From: Dipetalonema caudispina | Lineage: Eukaryota > Nematoda > Chromadorea > Rhabditida > Onchocercidae | Direction of reading: 5' to 3' | Length of the DNA stretch: 60,000 nt | Assembly (NCBI GenBank): GCA_013365325.1 | Contig: JABVXV010000013.1 | Coordinates: 1 to 60,000, forward strand | In this document: positions 13,401 through 24,811 of the stretch, one piece after another | Layout of the letters: each line of letters opens with the position of its first letter | How positions within the stretch are numbered: the first letter of the stretch is position 1 | The notes under the pieces: model-generated | What the model saw: the letters and a program-made list of their open reading frames with translations, nothing else | What the model was told of the DNA's origin: nothing | Databases searched by the model: none | Program-made: the position numbers and the translations under genes

Positions 13401-16400
13401 TTTTCTGCTGCAGAACTAGTAACATCTCAAAGTACTGCAGTTGAATTAATTTAATATACAGATTGCGATTGAATCCAATATTCAGGAACAAAGTCAGTCA
13501 GGAGCTTCAGCAAATGAAGAGGAGGAATGGGAGCGGCTTACCGAAATGCTGTCACGAATGCAGTCGCCTCAGGTAGAAGAATTGAAATGTGTCAGTTTAT
13601 TTACATCCGCCTTTGATTATTATTCATTCGATTTGGGAAACTCTGAAGATTTCAAGTCTTTTGTTTTGCACAACTTACAGATTCTTCGAGTAGCAGCAAA
13701 GGAAGCTGATATTGCATGGCAAGAATTAGATACATCTGAGGCATCTGCACCCGGTGGACCATTTCCGCAGATTGATGCATCCGAATTTACCTACGATATT
13801 GTTCTTTTCGAAAGTGTTGGACGCATTGTTAGTAGCTATAGGTTAGTTTCATGCCATTGTTTTTCTTATAAATGAATAAAAGTTCGACTTTTTTTAGCTA
13901 AGGATATTGGAAATGTTAGAAGTTCTGAAAACATCCACTTTTTTTTTTTCAACAGGAAGTTTTCCTGTTTTTCTCATGTTGACTCATTTCATCTGTTTCC
14001 TTTTAAAATTTATTTAAAGTTATTTCCTTGAAAAATTATTAAAAAACTATTTGAAAGTTCAGAAATGAAGGGGAATGATCAGCAAAAATCGTGTTGTCAG
14101 CCTTTTTATTGTAGCTGCAGTTGTTTCAAATTTTTGGAAAGAACTAACTTGTAGATGTGAGCCTGATTCGGGTAACCGAGTACGCCTATGTCGCCTTCGA
14201 CCAAATACCGAATATTATGTCCAGCTAAGGGCTTCACTGGAGGAACGTGGTTTGCAGGGCAACCCATCAACTGCTGTAAAGTTCCGAACACTTACTACGG
14301 TACCAGAATCTCCGCATCCCCCGCGCCTGGTTTCACGCACGCATAATTCAGTTACTGTTTCGTGGCGTTCGACTATTGATAACGGTTCACCGATTACATG
14401 CTACCGTCTGGAATTGGCATCTGTAAGTTCTTTGGTACAGTAGGTGACTATGCAGTAATTTTTCAAGAATAAATGAGGAGTAAGAAATTACTGAACTTAA
14501 GTAACAAATTAACAAAAATGGATCGGTTAATCTTATTACTGTGTTAGTCAATATTTAAGTCGTATATTAATAACTGTCTTGAGGATATGGTGATTCCCAT
14601 TATGCATCATTTTTATATTGACATTCGCACAATTTGAATCATTTTCAAACGAATTTTTTAGCACACTAACTTACTAATTCCGGTTTATGCCTTTCCGATG
14701 CTGATTTTAATGCTTAAAGATAGCTAAATTATGTGTTTTTCGAGGATTTTCAAATTTTTTGTCATTTCTAACTTCTTCAGAGTTACTGTCATCCATGGCA
14801 TATCGATTTCGAGTTGCGAGAATGTAATATTATATAACTAGATTTTCTATAAAACACTATTTTACTCAATTATCGTTCACTTCTTCTTAGGGCGGCCAAC
14901 AGGAAGACGAAGGTTACGAAACAGTCTATGAAGGTTTAGCAGAACAGTTCAGAATCAAAGGTCTCACACCATCGACACGATATCGAGTTCGCCTGACCGC
15001 TACGAATAGTGATGGAGATTCGCTGCCGTCGGCTGCAATTAGCGTTTGTACGTCAGCACTCTTCTATCCGCCGAAACAACCGCATTGTCCTCAGCTTGTT
15101 TCTTTATCAGCTAAATGTATCAAACTTTCCTGGAATACTCAACCTCAACATTCTTACACGGTTTGGTTTTATTTTTTAGCTAAAGTCTTTTTAATATAAA
15201 AGTCTTTTGAACTTAAATGGGATAAAAATAATTCAATCGTTTGATCATTTTTGTAACATCGTATTCTTTTTAACTTAAATTATCTTTTTGAAACGTATTT
15301 TCATATAATCGGCCTTTCGACTGCTGTTTCAAGGAGAATATCTGATTTATTCTGCCAAGTCCTTTATTTCACTGCTCGATGGTGTACCGTTCACAGTGAA
15401 GGACCAACAAATAATATTGCAAAAAACACAAGAAATCTCATAGGCTCAGTGCGTAAATATGCTTTTGTTATAGAGTGTTTTTACGTACTTCTGTAAGGTT
15501 CTATTTTAGCTGGAAATGTCTGATATTCGGAAAAATGGATATTCAGTTGTTTGCGAGCGTTCCCAGCTGTCGTCAGTCAGTATCAATGACGTTGTATGGT
15601 ATGTAGTTCTGTTGTCATAATTTCAGAAATATTTTTTTTGCCTCTTTAGTGATGTTTCATGAGTAACTTATAATCTTCCAGTAATCTTTTATAATTAAAT
15701 TTCTATACATTATCACTTATTTGCTTTTACAGTAACCATCAGTATCATTTCCGTTTGATCGCTCATAATGATGCGGGTGACAGCGAGCCATCTGAAGCAC
15801 TTATTGTTCGAACTCCATCTTCGCCATCTGGTTCACCTCCCCCAACGCCTTCACGACCACATATTATTTCAAACAGTGGAGTATGTCTTGAAATTGGTTG
15901 GAAAACGGGACGTATGAATGAAAAAGATCTTGGCTTCCTGCTAGAAGGTAGTTCAGATGAGAAGTCTTGGACTGTGATATACAGAGGTAGCGCAATAAGT
16001 ACACAGATTCGTGATCCTGAAATGCGAGCTTTTCGAGTAGCTGCACTGAAAAAACAATTACAGGTAATTAGTTCAACAAACTTATATCTTTTACTATAAA
16101 TTTTAATAAAAAGAAGATTCGGATGATATCTTTTTTAGAAGTTTTGTGTTTGTCAAATAACGAACTGGATAAATAAAGTTGAAGTTAATTTTTCATGCTG
16201 TTTAATTTCCTATCACATTAAGTTAGGAAAAAAACAATGAACCGAAGATTTCTTTTCCTGTTATTCACAGTCGAGGGTTCCCGATTTCACTTTCATTGTA
16301 ATTTGAAGAGTGGATGGAGTGACACTTTGCGTATCCGACGAGAAGAAAAACAACGTGCCATATCAGTTCCGGGACAATGCGCAGCACCTACAATCACTGA

Positions 16401-19400
16401 AATCTCGAAAGGTTGTCTGCGTGTTCAATGGAATCCACCGGGCAATGTAATGTCTTCGATAATTTATCAACTCCATCGTGTCAATTTACAACCTTCCAGT
16501 ATCATCTATCAAGGTTAGGGCAGTTTTGTTGCATTTCCGTAGAATCGTCAGGGACTTATCTGAATACACGTACAGCTCGGATTTTTTTCTCTGAAGTTTT
16601 AATCAAAATGTAGTTCGAACGGTTATCTTCAAATTCAAAATTTTAGAATAACAAAAAATCGAAATTTAGGAAGTAATGTTCTGATGTTGTGAAGTTGTTA
16701 CCGCATACCATCCTCGAAAGTTGCTGTTGCTTGTGGATATGTTTCCAGACACATAAAGGAATTTTGAAGAAATTATTTTCATAAGCAACAGCAGTTGTCT
16801 AAGAATTGCTACAACTTCTGTTGTTCAAAGTTAATGCATGGTTAAATGGATTTTATTAGTATGTTCTCACGAAATCTTTCCTCCATCCCTAATTTTGGTC
16901 ATCAAGGTCATCATATTTCACTAGCCGAAGAAAGAAACGAAAATGAAAAGCACATAATTAGTTTTTTGCTTTTCATTTTCCAGTTTGTTTCCACGATTCA
17001 TACTTTGGAAGTTTTTATTAATGGTCAGAAATCTCAGTAGTTTTAAATAATGGCAGAGCTTAATTCTCTAGTGCTGTAGTTTTTGTAATTTAATAGACTG
17101 TAATAACAATAATTTCTGCAGGTGAAGCAACAATGTTTGACTTATCAAACTGTGCCCCGGGTGAAGAGATGGAAGTACAGGTGCGTGCTGTTTCTATTTC
17201 TTTTGATGGGACACGTTTGGAAGGTGAATGGAGTCGAGTAGCAGTTGGGAGAACTGCTGCACAGCCACCATCACCGCCAACTGATGTTCATGTTGATACC
17301 GATAATGTGCTTCATTGGTCACCGCCAAATAGTACCAATGGTGCACCCATTATAGAGTATATTATCGAAAGAATCCTTGTTCTCTCTTCATCCACGTTAG
17401 TTTTGGAAATTTTATTTTAACTGTCCAGGTTAAAAAACTTTGTTACTTACACTACATTTTTGCTGCCGATAATTTCTCTTATGCATACTTAATTTTTGTA
17501 AACTGCATACCTTTCTTCTACTAAATTTACTTCGTATTTTTTAATTTGCACTTATTACTTACATCATTTCGGGTTGCATGAACTGAATTTCTCGACAATA
17601 TAAATCATTTAAGTGGCTATTTTCGTATTATTTTCTTAAACGACTTCTAGTGCATTGTTTCCTTATTTTTTTTAATTATTTCCTATAGGTTGAAATAAGA
17701 ATTTAAAAAGACGCAACCTTTAATCTTCATATTTAATCATTACTTATTTAAAACTTTAGATCGAAATCTAAGAATGACAACGAGCAGACGACTAGTACAA
17801 ATTGTGGTTGGACAGTGAAACGTGAAAGCGCCGAAGTGCTGAGTATTAGTGTAGCTGAGGGACAACCTGGCTGTAAGTATCAGCTTAGTGTGTCGGCAGT
17901 GAATAGTGGTGGTACCAGTGTTCCCAGTGAATGCATCTATGTTTCCATTCCTCCACGATCACCTGCTGCACCACTGGGTTTTCATGCCCTTCCGCAAGGT
18001 ATGTTTTCATCAGTTTTAAAAAATTTTTGTGCAAACTGAAGTTTTTTAGGATACCGGGATTACATACTGTCGCAATAAAACTATGATGCAGTGTAGAAAG
18101 AAAATAACATATCATTTTTGCTTGGCATACATTCGAAGTCGAAAAATTAGCGTGGATATTTATGCATACGGTTTAAGAGATCAAAATAGTTTTAGGTTGT
18201 AGGCAACTACAAGCATCATGGCGAGCACCTTGCTGTAATGGAAGTGAAATTTTTGAATATAGTATTCGTGTACTTGATGATTCTTCCGGTAATGAAATTC
18301 GCGTAATACAACAAGAAGCATCCGTATGCGAATGTATTATCGATTCACTTGAAGCTGGTCGTACATACAGGTTAGTTTCGATTTCTATTTTTTTTTTTTT
18401 TTTTTTTTTTTCGTACTTTTTACTTCTCTCCTTGTTATACCAGGATTCTTTAAGTTAAGCTCCAAGTTTTTGATGTTATTTATGTTAAAGAGAGCTCGGA
18501 TCTTCCGATGGAAATGTTGTTTGATCCATTTTATAACTTATTTAAGAATTTTGATGATCTCGTTTATGGAACATCATAATCTGTTTTTGTTTTTTTTACC
18601 TTCTTGCTCAAATAGTAGTGATTTTAGGTTGTCGATTCATGGCATAAATGCTATTGGAATGGGTGATCCCTCGTGGACAACAGCCACAACATTATCACCT
18701 CCCCCGCAGCCTCCGAATTTGCTTTGTTCTGAAGCAGGCCCAAATTACTTGAAGCTAAAATGGAAACCACCTGGAAATTCACCTACAGTGACCACTATGC
18801 AATATTACTATTATTTGGAGAAAGAGAATGATAACGGCAAATTTTCGCCGGTAATTAAAACTAAAACAAAGCAAAACTTATAGTCATTAAGAATCCTTTT
18901 AAGGAAAAAATTAGGTACATGTTACGTCTGCGGTTGCATTACAGTTTCTTGCTCATTACTTCTTATGAGTTTTCACAATTTTCATTTGGAATCGTTCAAC
19001 CTTTATAATTCTGTAGATTTACGAGGGCGATAATCGTTATGCAAAAGTGCGCAATTTGAATGAAAGTACAAAATACCGTTTTCGTATTCGTTGTTCGTCA
19101 CGAGTTTCGGGTGCCGGTCCTTGGTCTTCACCATTTGAATTTTCAACCGAGCAACTGCCACCGCCAACAATACGGTCTGCACCGACGGTAACGGAAGTTG
19201 CATCAGGCTCTTTCCAGGTTAGCTCTAACTAACTTGCAAAAACTAGATATTCGCCTTCAATTTTATCAGGGAAAGAAAAAGAAGGTAGATAATTTGATTG
19301 CTCATTTTATATAACATTGGAAATTTTTCAACTAATCAAGTTTTGTATGAAAACTTGTAAACAGATTGTCATATTCACAACTGCACTGAGGTATGATGAA

Positions 19401-20830
19401 CTTAAGGTATATTATCTGAGCAGCGAAAAAATAGTAGAAAAAAAGTATAAACTGACATTAAAATGAAATGAATAATAAAATAATAAAGATGCAAGTTAAT
19501 AAGGAATTTCTATTCTAAATTCATTATTTAAAATCCAGTTATTCTGATCTGTGCCTTACCCTACCAGCATGAAATGTCAAAATGTTTTGAAGCACAAGGA
19601 GGTTTTTGTTCGTTGTACTTCCAAGTAGTTATATGAGCGATGAAGATAATATGACGTCGTATTTCAATTTTATTTTTATTTCACCACATCATATTTTTAA
19701 GGTAGAGTGGTCACCAGTTCGTATATCATCAGCGAATGGTAAAGAATCTTTATTGTATCGTCTTCAAGTTGCGTCTCGAAGTTCTATCGAACGATCGAAC
19801 AATATCTGGAAAACAGTAACCTTTTTTTCAAACAGTTAATAGGAAAATTAGCATTTTTTACTGGTGTTTTATACGTTGATTTGATAATTTTTGAAATTGA
19901 TTTGGGAAATTCAATTACTGTGCCAGCATTAATTAACTATAATTTCTTTAGAAAATATACTTAAACTGTGCTATGGCAGTGGTTGAGAACAAATTTGAAA
20001 GTAAGCAAGAATTGAGTTATAGGACTTAGTTTGTTTAAATTGCTCAAATTGTTTTTTAAAATGATTGCAAAAAAATTTTTTTTAGGCATACGAAGGTATA
20101 TCAACGTCATACTCACTTTCTACATCTGAGAGTGTTCAGCTTCGTGTTCAGTGTGTACGGATTAGAGATGGAATTGAAAGTGTTTCAACACCGTCCGCTA
20201 TACAATTTGCAACTCCATCGCTCGCTGTAATACCTCGTAAAAAGACTCTTGAAGTGACTGAGCAGGAGATGCTTGCCATTCGGGCGCAAGATATTAGCAA
20301 CGTGCAATGGATCCAGTATCATATTTTGTCCGATAAACATTACGCATTCGTCATCCTAGTTAGTTTTCTCATTTGAATTCCTTACATTGCAATATGAAGT
20401 TAATGTACTTCTCCAACTTATCACAGAATCAGAAAAAGGTAACATTTTATGGATTGGTCCGGGAAGTAGAATTTTTAATGGTCGTCATCACTGCTTCAAT
20501 CCGTATCACTATTATTTTATTGTGTTATCATTATTATATACTCGAAATTTTGACATTTTAGAATTTGTGTATCAACTATGTATAGACATTTCAAGCATTC
20601 TTTAAGTAGCCAATGTAGCCTATTAAAAATCGGAATAAAGAAATAGATAGTGAGATAGTCAAATTTTCGTATATTTCGTTCTGAAAGGATATTATGTAAA
20701 ACATATGTCTCGAAAAATGTCTTGGATCTGAAAATACATTTTTCATCGTTCCCATTTTCAGTTGCTTTTTGCTGGTATCGCATTTGGGGTAGCACTGATA
20801 TTGGATGCACTGTTATTTGAACAATCATAA
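1402..20830 (+). CDS. FNDC3: FNDC3-like protein: nine fibronectin type III domains, C-terminal membrane anchor
   Basis: Spliced gene of about 1367 residues. Exons: 1402-1838, 6907-7046, 10250-10375, 10532-10635, 11125-11184, 12201-12369, 12596-12684, 13486-13572, 13681-13841, 14155-14422, 14891-15160, 15510-15598, 15733-16063, 16309 (or 16271)-16513, 17122-17395, 17760-17998, 18196-18370, 18628-18850, 19017-19217, 19702-19815, 20086-20358, 20762-20830. All joins keep phase except the 16063 junction. The N-terminus has ten His in a row and nine Pro in a row. Residues about 190-300 carry the FNDC3 block (VQTGETLSIVIGND, then HVPPGHMVQQMV and GVLRHLILSPE). Residues about 404-1315 hold nine FN3 repeats with the usual W and YxFRxxA motifs. 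A hydrophobic tail (FVIL + LLFAGIAFGVALILDALLF) is a single-pass anchor. In mammals FNDC3A/B are secretory-pathway membrane proteins; FNDC3A is needed for spermatid adhesion. Family and domain order are secure; the worm function is unknown. Confidence 0.93.
1461..1490 (+). repeat. CAT repeat coding for ten histidines in FNDC3 exon 1
   Basis: A pure (CAT)n tract in frame gives ten consecutive His near residue 21. It is the same microsatellite family as the (TCA)n array at the window start. Such tracts vary in length between individuals. Confidence 0.9.
1654..1681 (+). repeat. CCA repeat coding for poly-proline in FNDC3 exon 1
   Basis: A (CCA)n tract gives nine prolines (IPPPPPPPPPLP) near residues 84-95. 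Vertebrate FNDC3A also has a poly-Pro stretch near its N-terminus, so the composition, if not the exact repeat, is a family trait. Confidence 0.9.
1839..6906 (+). other. Intron 1 of the FNDC3 gene (5 kb)
   Basis: Runs from the donor after CTGGCCAG to a TTTACAG acceptor. It is AT-rich with several poly-T runs (about 4163-4181, 5597-5615). A diverged 46-bp direct repeat lies at 3889-3934 and 4118-4163. I find no supported exon; the frames at 4075-4314 and 6235-6450 lack family similarity. First introns of this size often hold enhancers, but none can be pointed to. Confidence 0.6.
7047..10249 (+). other. Intron 2 of the FNDC3 gene (3.2 kb)
   Basis: Bounded by a CATG|GTATGT donor and an ATTTCAG acceptor whose phases match. 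No coding potential, RNA gene or long repeat was recognised inside. Confidence 0.6.
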
Positions 20831-21899
20831 TTTGATGGATATTACATGTTTTCGGAAAGGCGCAATTGGTATAACATCATATGACGCCAATGAATTCATC
20901 GCAAAAGTTCATTCGTTTTTTCTGCAGGAGAGCTACAAAGAAAAGTCAGAACTTTTTTCCTGTTTCCTGTAAGAATGCAACCAGTTCTTTGCGTTTGCTG
21001 CGATAAATAATGTATCACTTATGATTATCTCTTTTTTTTGTTGAAAGTTTTCTCCCTCTTTTATCATTTTGCTCTTCTCGTTTCACGAGCTCATCTGATT
21101 ATGGTTTATCATATTTTAATTGTGACGGTTCATAGAATAACAATCAGAAGGTTTGCAGATGGACAGTGTTTATGCCTTTCCTTTATTTCTATTTTTCAAA
21201 GAATTTCTTTTTGTTCTAAGTTTTTTGGTTGTTTTTTAAACTGTTAAGACGGTAATATCATGAACTAGATAAGCGTTTGGGAATTTTTTTTTGAAGAACA
21301 ATAGTAATAGAACTATGTTAAGTAATTATATTCTTAGTTGTCTCTTCTTATTTGCTTCTAGAAATAATATTGATGTGTAGTGATTAATATCATTATCAGT
21401 TTAGTTTTTTTTTTTCCATCTTGATTACAGTTAAGTTAATGTTAGTTTCAAAATTTTCGAATTATCAAGTGAAATGTTTGTTTAAAATCATGAGATATAT
21501 CGGATTTCTCTATTATTATTTAGTGATAAAATAACACTGTACTCTATGTTCAACAAATAGATGACTGTAATTCAACGAACTGTGGCCAAATTTGGATGAT
21601 GAATCCATTGCATTCGCCTAATTGCATTTTTATTATAGCTATTATTGTTATTGTCTTGCTCTTCTCGGATTGTCCAACGTTTATCGACTCATCATATTCC
21701 TCTCTTACTTACATCCTTTAAATGGTAATTTTGTTCGTTCAAACATGCAGCTCGGAAGTGCCAAAACAATTTGTGGTATTTTATTGCTTGCTATTTTCTC
21801 ATTCAATCTTTCATTGAATGAGTCAATTTGTCAAATCCGCTTCAATCAGCTGTGTATTATTGTTGTATATAAATAAATATCATCGTGATATACATATGC

Positions 21900-21993
21900 A
21901 TGCATGTATTATGTATGTATTTATGTATTTATGTATCTATGTATGTATGTATGTATGCATATATACATGTATCATTCATTCATTCATTCATTA
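21900..21993. repeat. GTAT and CATT tetranucleotide microsatellite
   Basis: Imperfect TATG/TATT tetranucleotides run from about 21900 to 21970 and are followed by four to five copies of CATT to about 21993. Confidence 0.85.
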
Positions 21994-22080
21994 TATAGTC
22001 ATCATTTCCATCTTTTTCATTATGATTTCTGTGTATTTTGCAAAAAAAAAAAAAAAAAAAAAATCCTTCAGTTTTTGAAG

Positions 22081-22116
22081 TCGTCGTCGTTGTCGTCGTC
22101 GTCGTCGTCGTCGTCG
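22081..22116. repeat. (GTC)n trinucleotide repeat
   Basis: About twelve GTC units with one TGT-type interruption. It is a GC-rich island in very AT-rich DNA. No reading frame through it has splice or homology support. Confidence 0.85.
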
Positions 22117-22245
22117 CTAATCATCCCTTTTCTTTTTTTGTCAAATATTTTGCTTTTCTTTCTACGATTTGATGCATATCATATTCTTTTGATTTTTATT
22201 TTATTTCATTCTCTAGCACAGTATGAACCGGTATATCTGTGCAGT

Positions 22246-22247
<2 letters not shown>

Positions 22248-22279
<32 letters not shown>
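22248..22279. repeat. Poly-T tract
   Basis: An uninterrupted run of more than 30 T residues, the longest of many A/T homopolymers in the window. Confidence 0.9.
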
Positions 22280-22648
22280 CGCTGCTATTGTAATGTTTTA
22301 TCACCTTCAATATCCTGTCACATTTCTTGTCATCCCTCATCTTAATATTTCCTTCCTTCCCTATACATTACCCTTTTTTACATATTTTATATATGGCATT
22401 TACGAGGAATTATTAATTATTTAAAAAATGATAAAATTTCGCATGCATTCATTGCACAAATAACTTCTTTCCTTCCTCCATTCAGTACTTTTCTCTTTTT
22501 GAGGGTTCGCAAATGGCCAGTTTGTTTTAATTCTTATTTACATTTCTTTCGTCCTCTTGTCTTATCAAACACTGCTATGTCTGTCTCTCAATTTATTTAT
22601 TTTTACTTTCATTGTTTTCTGCATTTTTTTGAAGGAAAAAGGAAGGTA

Positions 22649-22755
22649 TATTATTATTATTATTATTATTGTTATTATTATTTATTATTATTATTATCAC
22701 TATTATTATTATTATCATTATTATTATCATTATTATTATTACTATTATTATTATT
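22649..22755. repeat. (TTA)n microsatellite array
   Basis: About 107 bases of ATT/TTA units with scattered GTT, TCA and ACT variants. The variants show it is old enough to have accumulated substitutions. Confidence 0.92.
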
Positions 22756-23120
22756 GAATTTTCTCATTTCTAAGAAAGTCTTTTTTCCACGCGTTTTCTT
22801 TCTGTGAGGATTATTTTATGCTTTATCCACTATACAGATTATTATTTCCATTATTCCTGTCTAAATGTTTCTAATAAATGGGCTACTGTATTTTATCACT
22901 GTAGCTGACCTATACATGATGCAATGCCAGAATGTTACCAGAGATTAATTATCCCAAGAATATGATAGTTGGATGGATCATTGCTACATTTCAGTTAAGT
23001 TTATCTAGATCAGAAATCTTATTGAATGGAAAAGGATTTCTTTGTTAGAAGAGTATGCTCTATCCATTTAGAGGATTCAATTAAAGAACTATTCCAATAC
23101 ATTTTTTATACATCAGCATA

Positions 23121-23146
23121 AAAATGGGCATAATCATGCCCATTTT
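23121..23146. other. Inverted repeat (11-bp perfect arms, 4-base loop)
   Basis: AAAATGGGCAT, loop AATC, then ATGCCCATTTT. It is a perfect hairpin with a GC core in the spacer between the 3' ends of two convergent genes. Possible roles are a 3'-end RNA structure or a chance palindrome. Confidence 0.7.
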
Positions 23147-23255
23147 AAAATTAAAATAACAGAACTTTGCTTTTTCCTATTTTATTTTGCTGCCGTTTTT
23201 TTTGACCTTTATTAATATTACCCATACCAAAGCTTAATAAAATCAAGTAAGCTAA

Positions 23256-23277
23256 AGAGAGAGAGAGAGAGAGAGAG
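23256..23277. repeat. (GA)n dinucleotide repeat
   Basis: About eleven GA units. Confidence 0.9.
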
Positions 23278-23561
23278 TACCTATATGATACAGGTTGAAA
23301 TGTAGAAGAGAATATAAAGGGAATTTCATTGGAAATTTAGCTGTATAAAATATTCCAATTATCCTTCCAAATTTAACAAAATTCATCAAGAAACGACGAA
23401 CAGTAGGTGAAGACCTCTGAATAGATCGGAGATTTTTCGGCGTGCAACATATTCCAGTAAAATCTAAGTGTTAATGATGAAATGAATCAAGTATCAAGGG
23501 AACATCGTATAAAAGGAATGTATCATCTGTTGTACAATATTTCGTCGAAGATATGAATAGT

Positions 23562-23567
23562 TTTATT
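23562..23567 (-). terminator. Candidate polyadenylation signal of LAMTOR4
   Basis: TTTATT on the plus strand reads AATAAA on the minus strand, about 60 bases beyond the LAMTOR4 stop codon. This is a plausible 3' UTR length for a small nematode gene. The call rests on the hexamer and its position only. Confidence 0.5.
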
Positions 23568-23629
23568 TCAAAAAATGATATCTTTAAAAGCATATACATG
23601 GAAATGTGAAGGAGTATAAAGTATTCATA

Positions 23630-24811
23630 CTAACTGTTTGTTTTTTTCTTCACAATGAATACATATTTGCCACTTCGAACAACTTCAAGGTTATGCTCTG
23701 GATAGGCAATGGTCATTTTCTCGACTTTTCCTACGACATGGACAAGAGGTTCGCCAATAGACAACATCTTCTGAACATTCACTGCTAGCGACTCATCATT
23801 TTCTAGTTCACCATCCGACTGAAGCATTGTAACTTTTGAAAATTATAGAAAACTTAAGCTAGTTGATAAGGACTATTAAGCAGCTACATTTTATACTGTA
23901 GTAATACTTGTTCGCAAGCTTCACATATAATCTCATTGCTGCCTTTATTTTGGATTTTTTTTTTTCTTTTTTGCACTGATTTCAATTTCTATTTTATTCT
24001 GAAATAAACTATAGGCGAAATCCAATGCATTTCAAAGCCTTAAAAACGATTATTGGAGTTTGGAAAGAAAGCGATGGATTAGGTTATGATCGCAAACGTA
24101 AACTGCATTGATGAAAATTCGTTCTAAATTTCTGCTTTTTCGGGCTAATATAATCTAACCGCTTCTCATTTCTATAAAAAACACAATGAACTGATAACTT
24201 GCTGAAACAAAAAATAAACTGCCAATACATAGCGTAAAATCGAACGATATACCACTGACACTTTTTGAACTTATAATAGGGGACGATGATAAACGGCCTT
24301 AAACATATCACTCAAATGTGATAAGATCTTCGTCTTAACAATAATTTTAAATTATTAAGACTTGATCCATTTAATAATTTTCAATTAGTGAAGTTTGGAA
24401 AAGAATCAAACGAAACACATTATGACTGCAATATCTTTTATAACACGTCTTTTTGCTCTGCTTTTTTATAAGTCTATTAATTTACATCATTCTGAAAATA
24501 TGCTTTTTCAATGTTTCGGTATATTATACGGAAGATTTAACGTTGAATAATGGAAATCAACAAAAATAAAATAAAATATCATCGATGCTATTTAGTTAAT
24601 CATTTCGTTTAAAGCAATTATCCAGTCATTGTCTTTGATACAGAAGCAAAAAAAAAAAAAAAGCTATCTAAACTAAAGTAGGAAAGTTTAGATACAAACT
24701 GATAAATGCTGTTGAAAAAAATGAACATACCTTGATAACAGAGCCAGTTGAAACCACGATATATCCTTTTTGACCAGGAATACGGTTTAGAAATGAAAAA
24801 CTGGCATCCAT
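23630..24811 (-). CDS. LAMTOR4: LAMTOR4, Ragulator complex subunit
   Basis: Two coding exons, 24731-24811 (27 codons) and 23630-23818, joined in phase 0, give 89 residues; human LAMTOR4 has 99. The N-terminal part (FLNRIPGQKGYIVVSTGSVI) and the GELENDE motif across the join match the family pattern RIPDQLGYLVLSEGAV and GDLENDE. The C-terminal LEVVRSGKYVFIVKK strand matches the end of the roadblock fold. LAMTOR4 pairs with LAMTOR5 in the Ragulator complex on the lysosome surface, which anchors Rag GTPases and so recruits mTORC1 in response to amino acids. The start was chosen because the ATG immediately precedes the conserved block. A possible leader acceptor (TTTTTTCCAG) ends at about 24862, 50 bases upstream. 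An AATAAA lies about 60 bases after the stop. Confidence 0.9.

Larger units (their letters stand above)
20831..23562. other. Convergent intergenic spacer rich in simple repeats
   Basis: Lies between the 3' ends of the FNDC3 gene (plus) and LAMTOR4 (minus). It holds 3' UTR sequence of unknown extent, a GTAT/CATT tetranucleotide block, poly-A and poly-T runs, a GTC trinucleotide run, a TTA trinucleotide array, a GA run and an 11-bp-arm inverted repeat. No coding region is supported. The frames at 21622-22293 and 22499-22807 are low-complexity translations of these repeats. Confidence 0.75.

Noticed and set aside
21622..22807. Several plus-strand open frames over the repeat block
   Set aside because: They translate microsatellites and poly-T into Phe, Ser, Leu, Tyr or Ile runs, and have no splice sites or family motifs.
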